The notes beneath the pieces are model-generated. The model was not told the DNA's origin and did not search any database. It saw only the letters and a program-made list of their open reading frames with translations. Of a stretch of DNA of 64,000 bases, positions 10,162-19,116 are shown in pieces. How positions within the stretch are numbered: the stretch's first letter is position 1; each line of letters opens with the position of its first letter. The stretch comes from Paramyrothecium sp. XJ0827 (Eukaryota; Ascomycota; Sordariomycetes; Hypocreales; Stachybotryaceae). A program made the translations under genes and the position numbers. The DNA is taken from NCBI GenBank assembly GCA_020881915.1, contig JAJFPB010000006.1, forward strand, positions 1-64,000, read 5' to 3'.

Positions 10162-13057
10162 CAGGGTAGGGAATCAATCCATCCACGTCAATATCCGGCT
10201 TCGTGGATTGAATTGACGGCTTACTCAGCAGAGTGCTCATGGATTGATGTCCACGAGGCTATCTGTGGATTGATGTCCATAATATTGAACTCGTGGAACA
10301 CCCTTGTCACATTCACTCGGATTTCCTAATCGGGTAATTCATGAACCAATCGCCGAAACTTCTATTGCCTTACTCCTGGTGCTTCTCCAAACAAGCCCGT
10401 CCAACAGCCTCCTCTAACGCTGTATCGTCAAGCAATATGCTATCAGCATCTTCGATTATCCCTGCGCGTAACCAAGATCGCAGCGTTTGGATTAGTCCAA
10501 TGGTCCCAGCGTCTAAGCGGTTTCGGAGGGCGTGACCATCAACCCAGTGGCGGAGAACAGTCTCTCGCACTCTGAGCTCATCGCCGGCACTGTCATGACG
10601 TCGAGAGCCATTCGAGATAGCCTCGGGTACTCAAACCTCTTGAGTATCCAATATTCAACAGGGTCGACGACGTCCCTGTCGCTTCCAGACACATTGGCTT
10701 GCCACCGGACGTATTCATCCGCTTGACCAGCGAAGGGCTGACTTTGACGGTATCTGTTACGATACCGATCAAAGGATGACAACGTCGTCTTTCGCCTCTT
10801 TACAACCGGGCCTTCGGGAGACGTGACAGTGATTTGTAGGTCTCTGTATTCTGTCTCCCAAAGATGTTGCACGACATCCTTCGCTTCATCGATCCAGCCC
10901 GGGTGCTGTTGACCCCAAACCTCGTCGAAGTAGTCCCATCGTAGGCTAGGGTGTAAGGCAGCCGCGGCGTAGTATACTGGTGAATCCCTCAAAGTATTGT
11001 AGTATTTATCGAGCTTCTTCCAGCCAAGGTTGATATTGAAAACAAATTGCTCCGGCTCGGGATGCCTCTCGACATGCGATTTTGCGTCCTCAAGCTTCCC
11101 AAGTAGGAATTCGAAGGCCTCCAGGACATCGGTCATAGAGCCAAAGGTTTCCCTAACTCCAGACGATCGATATCGCGACTGTCCGTCTCCCTGAAGCACT
11201 TGTACAACCACGTGAAAGTCGGAGAGGATCTCATCAAACGTCCTCAGCACCGCCCAATCGTTCTCGTTGAGGAAGCTGGACTCCTCGAGGCAGGGGAAAC
11301 TTCCGTCCTGTCTCACCTTTTCGAGCATCTCGGAGTAGTCTCTTGGCTTTGGCGATGAATTCTTCGTAGAAGGGCTGCAGGCGAAGCATTCGTTTTATCA
11401 TATAGTACTGGGATAACCATCTAGTATCGTTATCAAGGACAACGTCAACTGGCTGTTGCTTTCCAACTTGAGGATCATCAGACGCTGCAAATGAGTCTTG
11501 CTGCAGTTGACGAAGTAACTGAGTCAGCAAATCGGAGCGATGGACCCAAACGACAAAGTTATGTGCTTTTCCGACAGGGCCTTTCCGCATCCACTCGTCA
11601 TGGGTTGCTCTCCAAAGGCTCCCCCTTGACGAGAGATGTCTCAAACGCATCAACATCCTTTCCAAAGAGAAGGGATTTAACAACAAGATTAAGGATGTGT
11701 CCTATGCATCGAACACGTCGTCGCACCGGATCGAATTTCAGCTCTTCTGCTATCTCTGCCATGGCAGTTTCATTGTTTGCTGCATTATCGAGAGTGAAGT
11801 AACCGACCTTGTCCTCGATGCCAAACGACCTGATGATCTCAAGGATCTCGGCCGCAATGTTCTCTCCGGTATGCCGTTCTACTAGCTCTGGAATACCGAG
11901 CACGACTTTTTGGAGCTGATTCTCGTTGTCTCTGAAGACGGCCGTCACGCCATATAGCGCGTGACGATTCCTGGTCCTTGCGCCGTCAAAGGCAATGTGG
12001 ATCTGACCCGGCGACCTGTTCAAGACCTCTTGCACCGTGCTATGATACCGGTCGAATTGTTGAACCGCCAGTCTGTGCACGGTCTTCGCCGTAATGTGCG
12101 CGCTCGTAACCTTGATCGCTGGATTGAGGTATTCGAAAATCTGTTGCAATCGAGGGTGTTCAGCCTGCTTAAACGATTGCTGGCTTTCGACTATCCAGTT
12201 GACAATGAGCTTCTGAAACTCTCCTCGATCGAAGCGTTCGATCAAGCTATTGGCCAGTGCTTGATCCTTTGGATCGGAACGTTTGAGGCCCATGAAGTCC
12301 GAAATAGAAGCAAGCACCCTCTTGCCTCCTTTCTTCTGTGACGGTGTTGATCGTCGTCCTGATGGATCCCAGTAGCCGTGAGCTTTCCAGAGGTGGAGTT
12401 CAGCGTTTTGGGTACCTTTGGATTCGTATGACTGCGGTGTGGGGGTATTCTGGCGCACACATGGCATACAGATCCATCGTCGGGATGTTTTGGATTGAAT
12501 CTCAACCCCGTAATTCCATACCCATGACAGAGTATCTTTGTTGCGCTCGGCCAGCGTGAATTCCTTCCAGACGCGGAAGATCCTCCGCTCCTCATCACTT
12601 GTCGGTGCCCAAGTAGAAGGTTGGAGGACTTCGGGGTCCGGATCCAGAGCAGGCTGAGGGACCTCGGCATGCCGCTCGTTGTTGGTCGGTAGTTTAGGGT
12701 CAAGAGGTAAGTCCGCCATCTCGAAATTCAAGGTTCACCAACCGTACGAATCGAGTAAATGGAGGAACCTTCGCGTTCGGGCATTATAGCGCGTCACGAC
12801 GTGTCGAAACGCGCCGGAGGTATTGCCTGATTAGATGTGTTAGTGTTTGGGTTGAAATACGTAGTAAATATTAACGAAATATATCAAGACATTCCACCCC
12901 TGACTAGCGTCCACGTCAATCCACATCTCAATCCACGAGCCCCCATCAGTGGATGGATGGATTACATAACAACAGGTCTCGTGGATTGACGTGGACGTGG
13001 ATTGAAGTCAACATATTGATCAATACCGTGGAAGTCGTGGATTGATTCCCTACCCTG
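10162..13057. mobile_element. hAT transposon with perfect 20-bp TIRs
   Basis: Terminal inverted repeats of 20 bp, CAGGGTAGGGAATCAATCCA at 10162-10181 and its exact complement at 13038-13057, enclose a 2896-bp element. Subterminal regions at both ends are full of TGGATTGA/TCAATCCA boxes (for example 10205-10290 and 12900-13045), typical transposase-binding repeats of hAT elements. The octamers outside the ends (GGCTCTGC and TGTGCGTG) do not match, so no 8-bp target duplication is visible. A broken hAT transposase fills the interior on the minus strand. Confidence 0.9.
10370..12731 (-). pseudogene. hAT family transposase, frameshifted
   Basis: Start ATG at 12731. Residues about 85-120 form a BED-like zinc region (WICMPCVRQN...HLWKAHGY). 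The central RNase H-like region includes HIAFDGARTRNRHALYGVTA and GYFTLDNAANNETAM. The C-terminus has the hAT dimerisation segment (YWILKRFEYPRLSRMALDVM, ECERLFSATG) and the final RNRLDAGTIGLIQTLRSWLR. Single-base shifts are needed near 11620, 11340 and 10530 to join these parts, so the copy is probably non-autonomous. Length if joined would be about 770 residues, usual for fungal hAT transposases. Confidence 0.85.
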
Positions 13058-13888
13058 TGTGCGTGTAATCAGCGACGACTCAAGGAACCTACACCACGTA
13101 TATGCGGTTTGGAGGCCATATATTCAGTCGCTGAGGTCCCTCAGGGTTCCATTCCGTATCCTGTCCCCAGCATATGCCTGGAACGCAATCGATGCACCGG
13201 AACGACTAGCTTGTGTTCATGGGAAGCACAATGCAAGACAAAGGAGCCGTGCTCTCTTGACACCTACGATCGCGGGGGCATTGCTATCGCGCCCTGCACG
13301 GGGATTCGATCAATATATCCGGCAAATAATCAAAGACAAAGGTTTCTTAGCAATCTTCGAATGGAGAATACTCATACGAGATATAATGGTGCGTCTTAAC
13401 CTGAGGAAATTTGCACAAAGGCTAACAGCACAAAGAGGTCTCCAAGTAGTGTGCTGACCCGGTTCATGATCCGCTACCTCGCATTATCTTTGAGTCTTCT
13501 TGACGAGGATAATTGTTGCAGCCAAACAGCAGTCGAGTTTGTCAGCATGGATCTGGAGATGTGGCTTACGGCCCTCCAGGAATTAGGCGAAGAGAGGATG
13601 ACACGACCGGAGCCGTGGGACGTGGAGATGCACGATATATTCTTATTCCGTTATATCCTGAATTGTTCCCGGGGCCTTCGAGATACTGCTCAGCCATCTT
13701 GCTCTGACCGGCTAGTGGGTGATGAATCTGTCCCAGGCAGGTATCAACGTGGCATTGGTAAGCTTGACAGCGGAGAAATGAAGGATGCTCTTCGCCAGTC
13801 TCCGTTGTGGGACCGTTGGGACTCAGATGCATATCGAGATGCGGAGATCGACCGGATCCTGATTGACCTGACGAGGGTTGGTTACTGA
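13058..13888 (+). CDS. Unknown family protein, 3' part (family A, member 1)
   Basis: Exon 1 is open from the hAT end to 13388 and contains GFDQYIRQIIKDKGFLAIFE and RDIM. A 47-bp intron (13389-13435, GTGCGT...GCTAAC...AAAG) in phase 0 is followed by exon 2 (13436-13888), starting RSPSSVLTRFMIRYLAL and ending with AEIDRILIDLTRVGY. The same layout, intron directly after a Met codon and then an RYLA..L...DDN-like block, occurs at 61376-61956 and the exon 1 pattern also at 15001-15117, defining a small family. Residue content suggests a soluble helical protein. Function unknown. The 5' part lies probably at 10007-10161, so this copy is disrupted. Confidence 0.5.
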
Positions 13889-14379
13889 AACAGCACCGTA
13901 CTCGCTTGGAGCCAATGGCTTGCGCTTGATATCGAGTTGACGATTGTTTCTGCTTCGACCGACGACTGATTCACGAAACATGGTCATCTCGTCCACCTCG
14001 TTGCTCATCGTTACCCGTCATAAATACTGTTAGCTTGCTTCAATCAATTGCTACTTGCGTCTTTAGAGTTCTCCTTTAGGCCCTTCACTCTCTCCCATTA
14101 CGTGGACCGGCTGTGGGACTTGTCGGATCCTCACTTCGGTGGGGGTAGTTGTTTAGCTCAGGGGTTACCACCCCGGCTTCATGCCTACCCATGCTCCATA
14201 ATCCAAGGACCTGGTTACCAGAAATCTAATGCACACAGGGGCTCACTGCCATCCTGGTTCACCTTATGGGTGTTGGTCCTGCTGAGAACGAGGAATACAA
14301 ATACCGTCATCTCTCCGGCTCAAAGAACTCCTTCCCTTCTCTTTGGTATTCCCTGCCTCGCGTCTCATTCGGTCATTAT
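13889..14379. other. Intergenic, no gene assigned
   Basis: Between two family A members. The frame of the following gene stays open upstream to 14048, but the translated text there (Pro/His/Ser-rich) looks non-coding. The likely start of the next gene is the ATG at 14390, just before its membrane segment. Confidence 0.35.
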
Positions 14380-15227
14380 GTGTTCTACAGTTGTTCCTCG
14401 CTGGTATGCTACGCTATGTTGCATTTGCCTTATCCTGCTGGCGCTTGTCACAATCCTGGTCAGGAAGCATCTTTATGCAAACAAGAAGGCAGGTTGCTAC
14501 GATATCGAATCGCGCGCTTATCTCTCGGAGAGCGAAAAGATGAACAACAGCACGTCCATAACACGGCCAAAAAGGGCCAGCACTACTTTGGTTGATCATG
14601 GGACGTGCGATGGTGCTTCTTTCAAGGAGTGCATATGGTATACTCAAACCGTCGATCAAGTAAGGTGCTCTAACCTAGTCCATGGACACGAAACTTACAG
14701 ATTACAGATAAGAGAGCCAGATCCTTTCGCCAACGACGAGCTACTCCGTCCACCGAGTAAATATGATAGCTGGTCGAGCTGTCTTGTCGAGAGGAAAGAA
14801 GTAGACAGTGGATTGTGGTCGTATATCAAGTGCTTTCCTACAGTCTTTGTGCTTGGGATCACTCCGAACGCTGGGTGGTATATTGTCGCTGTTTGTGAAT
14901 CATGCATTCCTCAGCTACGCAAGTATGAGTTCCGCTTTGAACAGCTGTCGCGGATGAAGTTTGGGACGCAGCTGGCGAGTCGCCATCCATTTCGATGCTT
15001 ATGAGAGGAATTTGGTCTGGTCGAGGCTCAGGACTCGATCGGTATCTGCACGATATCACCGTGGGCAAGCCTCTCTCGACTATACTCCAGAATGAAATTG
15101 AGAGACGTGATGCAATGGTATGTTGAATACACGATTTACGAGACCATACACTGAAAAGGTATTATAGGTTGCTGCTCCGATCGAAGTAAAGTCACCTTCC
15201 GCGTCTTGGGACTTGCTTCCTACGACC
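14380..15227 (+). pseudogene. Membrane-anchored family A member, truncated
   Basis: From about 14390 the frame encodes a short N-terminus and a strong membrane helix (YATLCCICLILLALVTILV, about residues 10-28) followed by Arg/Lys, then a soluble region with KECIWYTQTVDQVRCSNLVH. It meets a stop at 15004. An overlapping frame from 15001 encodes GLDRYLHDITVGKPLSTIL and EIERRDAM, aligning with GFDQYIRQ...RDIM of member 1. It ends at a phase 0 donor after Met (intron 15118-15167, 50 bp). After the acceptor only about 20 codons precede a reverse-strand MULE-type fragment at 15220, so exon 2 is lost or diverged. Function unknown. Confidence 0.4.
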
Positions 15228-15714
15228 CCGCCCGATATTCTTGTTTTCCAATATACATTTCAATATTCTCAATGCGCTTCTCGATGCGGCCAAAAAATTC
15301 CTCCAAATACTCCTGCAGCTTGCCCCCTTTCTCTGTTAATAATCGATTGATTTGTTGGTCGCAAACAGTGGAAGCAATGCTGGGTTCATGGTTGTGGTCG
15401 AGATTTTGTACGGTAAACCTCCACTTCTCTTCAAGTTTTATCTCACATACAGCCTTTGCCTGGAAGGGACCAACAACCTGATTGTTGGACGTCTTCTTGC
15501 TACGACTGCAGGTGAGATCAAAACGAGTGGGCTTGCCGTCTCGGTAATTGGCACCCCTACGCTTTATGACCGTGTATCCCTGGCTTTTTGCAAAGCCCTG
15601 AATTGACGCCATTAGATCTTCGACACTCTCATAGATGGCAGTTGGTGGAGGACGAAGCTGTGGTTGTGACATTGTCGGTAAGGTGGTGTGAGTAGTGTTG
15701 TGAGCTGAGGTCAC
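15220..15714 (-). CDS. FAR1-like DNA-binding domain protein (MULE N-terminus)
   Basis: A 164-codon frame. Residues about 28-110 match the FAR1/WRKY-GCM1-type zinc domain that begins many fungal Mutator-like transposases: GFAKSQGYTVIKRRGANYRD, CSRSKK, AVCEIKLEEKWRFTVQNLDHNHEP, with Cys/Cys/His/His metal ligands. The tail is an amphipathic helix (LQEYLEEFFGRIEKRIENIE). The MULE at 19117-23104 starts with a related segment (NTFAKENGFAIIKRNGLTRK). No transposase catalytic part follows here, so it is either a truncated MULE or a small gene made from its DNA-binding domain. Confidence 0.55.
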   Translation of the reverse strand: MTSAHNTTHTTLPTMSQPQLRPPPTAIYESVEDLMASIQGFAKSQGYTVIKRRGANYRDGKPTRFDLTCSRSKKTSNNQVVGPFQAKAVCEIKLEEKWRFTVQNLDHNHEPSIASTVCDQQINRLLTEKGGKLQEYLEEFFGRIEKRIENIEMYIGKQEYRAGS

Positions 15715-16476
15715 AAGAGGTTCAAGAAGTAGGCGTCCAAGTAGAAGACTTGCAAGGGTGGGTCATGTGGACTTCAGGTGCATATTTTTAAACTCTTCGA
15801 AAGATATATACCCAGCTGTTAACGATTCCTGTTTTTTTTTTGCGCCAGAAAACCTCGGGGAGCTGCCTCTTTCCTGCTTTCAGCCCCTAGGCGATGTATG
15901 ATGATCTCCACTTCCGGCCGAGGGACTGACCCACTTTGTCGGCCTCACCGGATTCTTTACCCGTTTCCCAAGGGCCTTATCACAAATTTTATGCCAGGTT
16001 TCACCAACGAGCTGTATTTTGCTCACGCCACAGGAGTTCAAGCCTGATCTGGCATATCCATATCTCCGGCTCCGTCCATCCAGCCCTCAAGTTGGTCTGA
16101 CACAATGAGCCTGGAGCTGACGTGTTACATTTGAGATTGCCATGGCTCCACGTCTTGCAGCCACCATTGCGGAGGTCAAGCACCCTAATGGGTGGCTTAA
16201 ACTCCTCCCGCGGGCTAACTTCCCGTCATTAGACCATGTGCAGGTTTGGGCGTACATCCCAGTATATCAATTCTCAACCAGCCCTGTAGTCGTCACACGT
16301 CGGGCAACCTGCGCCCTCCACACTGCTAGATGCCTTAGTCAGAGATTATTCGCGTCGCCTCGTGCATCGATTGGATCTGCCCCGCCCCTTGCCCTCTGCA
16401 TATTGGCGGCCTACCTCTCAAAGCAAGCCTGCCGCCCCTCCTCTTTCTCTGCATCTTCCTTCTTGGTTTTCTTGTA
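15715..16476. other. Intergenic, no gene assigned
   Basis: Contains an 11-base T tract at about 15832. A 112-codon plus-strand frame (16142-16477) has no recognisable domain and runs to the Fot-like TIR; I do not call it. Confidence 0.4.
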
Positions 16477-18330
16477 ACGTACATGTATAGCGAGTGGCCC
16501 AGCATAGCGAGTGGCCCAAAAATCCCAACCCCCAAGGCAGGAACTTCAATAAAAACACAACAGACCATTTAATCATTTAAAACTAACTACTATACTCATC
16601 TCCAGCAGCTGGAATATCTACCTTGCATGTTCTTGCATTATGCCCGGGCTTGCCGCATACACCACAGCGCATTTCCCTCGGTTGCACTGACCTTCCTTGA
16701 CCACCTCTCCTCGACGATTCGGCCGCTATCTGCATATTCACATCTGTTTGATCAATTGATGCCTGACCTTCCTCTACAGTCATCGTCCCTCCATTGCGTA
16801 GGCGTTTCTTTTTTCCCTGCGGCGCCGACTTAGTATCTCATTTGCCTCTCGAAGATCCTTAATCTCAGCCCTCAATAATGTCATCTCATGCAATACTGCC
16901 TTAGTTCCCTTAGTCATTGACTTCAAGGCCTCAATAATCGATGCCGGAGAGCTACTATGATGTCTCTCAATTCGTCTCCTTAGATATTCAGATTGAGATT
17001 CGGTTTCCCTGACCGTCTTTGGCGTCTTTGAAGTCCAAGGGCCGGAAGCTCCGGCTCACCTGAAAGAGGCGTTGGAGTTCGTAGTTGGATATCAAGCTTC
17101 GAGATCACATGGTTCGCATCAAGAGGAACAAGCCCGGCCCCTCTGAAGCCTCCTGGATATTATCCTTTATCATAGTGGCTCGATGTGCGGCGTGGAAGGC
17201 AGGAAAGAACTCGGTCTTTGAGATGTGTGTAATAGAGCATTTGATTAACTGCTCAATTTCTCGACCATAAGCTTTTTCAGCGGCCCAAAGCAACCCACAT
17301 CAAGCGGCTGGAGTAGATGAGATGAATGAGGCGGCATACAGAGGGTAATGATCTTATTGTCCTTGCAGAAATCCTCAAAAGCCACCGAGTGGTGGCTTTC
17401 ATGCCCGTCAAGGATCAGAAGACGATAGGCACCATTTGATCTTTTAATTGTATGCCGATTGAAGTGCTTTAGCCACTCGAGGCCCGTCTTGTTATCAGTC
17501 CAGCCATTCTTAGTGGTTGCAATAGCCCAGTTGCCCGGGAGGTTGCTTTCTCGATACCAACTAGAGAGATGATACTGGCCCGCAACAATGATGAACGGCG
17601 GCAGCGCCCAACCTTCTGCATTGATCGATTGAATCGCTGTAACCCACTCACGGTTTCCCGGCTGAACCCTTTTAGGATTTGCACGCCTTTCTGTACCTGT
17701 AACAACCATGCCGCTCGCAATAACGCCCATCATAAAGCCTGTCTCATCAAAGTTGTACCAATCATTTGATCTTATGCCATACTTCGCGATTGTGTTCTCT
17801 ATAAGTAAGAACCACGCGTTTATTGCGACTGGATCTTCGCATTTAGCTCTCTGATAGTTATATCTGCGAAAGAAACGCGTCTTGAGCTGTGGTTGCCTCT
17901 TGACAAAGGTTGAAGCCCAGCGTGTTCCAACAGGAGGCGCATCGCGATCAGCAAGCAGTCGATTGGCCATATCTTCAACACCACAAAGCCGGGGAAAACC
18001 CTCGTATATCCAGGTCAAGGATATACTCAACTATCGTCTGTTCTTCAAGATCAGATAGTTTACGTGAATTGGCCACAGCATCGCGTCGGGACTGTATGCC
18101 CTGTTGCCGACGACCTAGTGTTTTGCGAGGGATATTATAGATAGCTGCAGCGCGTCGCAGGCTTAATTTTGGGTTTGATTGAAGGGCTTGAAGTGCAAGA
18201 TGAAGATTAGCTTCATTTCTTTGGCTTGACATACTTAATTGTGGTAAATCAATTGATCTTTTAGTGATGATGTAGATTGAGGGATTTTTGGGCCACTCGC
18301 TATGCTGGGCCACTCGCTATACATGTACGT
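16477..18330. mobile_element. Fot/pogo-like DNA transposon, copy 1
   Basis: TIRs of about 50 bp are perfect: ACGTACATGTATAGCGAGTG at the left start and its complement at the right end. A TA target duplication lies at 16475-16476 and 18331-18332. Total 1854 bp. Each TIR contains the box ATAGCGAGTGGCCCA twice in tandem. Size, TA duplication and a DDD transposase with CENP-B-type helix-turn-helix identify a pogo/Fot-like Tc1-mariner element. Confidence 0.95.
16583..18232 (-). pseudogene. Fot/pogo-like transposase, copy 1, frameshifted
   Basis: Start ATG at 18232. Helix-turn-helix residues come first (LSLRRAAAIYNIPRKTLGRR), then the DDE_1 core with YNFDETGFMMG, LLILDGHESHH and LLQPLDVGCFGPLK carrying the three acidic residues (DDD type). 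A zinc knuckle, CGVCGKPGHNARTC, closes the protein near 16640. Relative to copies 2 and 3 the frame breaks near 17992 (a 2-bp shorter G run), near 17270 and further on. A 6-A run at about 16812 puts the knuckle in a separate frame that begins with ATG. Inactive copy. Confidence 0.85.
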
Positions 18331-18344
18331 TACCCAACTCTCCG

Positions 18345-18867
18345 AGTGAATCGATTTTTTTGAACCCTCTACTTACAAAATATGGTTCTAGGAAAGGCGA
18401 TTACGCTCGGTACTTGGCGGAGTCCACAACAGATGAGACGCGGAAGTCTGCCATGATTTCTGCATTTACTGCTTATAGAGTGAGTCAAGTTTTTATTTAT
18501 TCACTTACTTATTTTTGATTTTCGGCAAAGAAGATTCCTAGAAGGGAAATTGATTCTATATAAGTTATTATGCTGGGTTGATTTAGCTCTTGAATACTGA
18601 CAGAGGAACTTTATGACAATTTAGGTCGCTACCGACGTTGTCCATACCAAGTTTGCACCACATCACCCGCTGCGGCTAGGCTTGGCTCTCAGTGTTTCCG
18701 TTTTCTATTACGAAACATTGAACTTGCACGATGATGCTCGGTATATAACAAAACATGCCCTGGATGATGCTTATCTTGAGCTTGATACTGTCGCTAGGAA
18801 GTCTAATGATGAGCGTCTGCTTCTCATCAGAGCTCTCCACGCTAATTTGGCACTGTGGAAATCTTGA
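18345..18867 (+). pseudogene. 14-3-3 protein, C-terminal fragment
   Basis: Exon 1 (to 18479) reads KGDYARYLAES and KSAMISAFTAYR. A 145-bp intron (18480-18624, GTGAGT...TTTAG, phase 0) follows. Exon 2 reads VATDVVHTKFAPHHPLRLGL, ALSVSVFYYETLN and LDDAYLELDT, ending LIRALHANLALWKS then stop. This is the classic 14-3-3 helix 5-9 region, including the phosphopeptide-groove blocks RLGLALN.SVFYYE and L..L..NL.LW.S. The first half of the protein is absent: only the Fot-like element lies upstream. Substitutions at conserved sites (for example ST for FA after RYLAE) suggest drift. It is a non-functional remnant rather than a complete regulator. Confidence 0.85.
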
Positions 18868-19039
18868 TATGGTGCTGAGTTCAGAGTCTCGAGCAGTCAT
18901 CTGTCAAGTATCTGTACTCATCTCTGCTCTATAATTTCTCAGAACTTCAATACAAGGATTGAATGCATTAAGTATTGATGTTTTTTATACAGCTGATACG
19001 AAGTTTTGCATTTAGTGACTGAATTGCAAAGATTATCTC
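18868..19039. other. Downstream of 14-3-3 remnant
   Basis: Short non-coding stretch between the 14-3-3 stop codon and the left end of the piggyBac-like element. Nothing further is seen. Confidence 0.4.
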
Positions 19040-19116
19040 GCTATCTCCTTGAGTGTGCGAAGGGCACAAGGATGTATCAGCCCCCACATCGTCTTAGTCA
19101 ACATGTCGGTACGTAG

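Noticed and set aside
14140..14200. tRNA-like stretch with TTTAGCTCAGGGG (A-box-like)
   Set aside because: No matching B box or acceptor stem within tRNA distance; the nearest GGTTCA lies about 100 bp away and does not fit.
16142..16477. 112-codon frame ending at Fot copy 1, considered as the missing 14-3-3 N-terminus
   Set aside because: No resemblance to the 14-3-3 N-terminal helices; the 5' half of that gene is not visible in this window.
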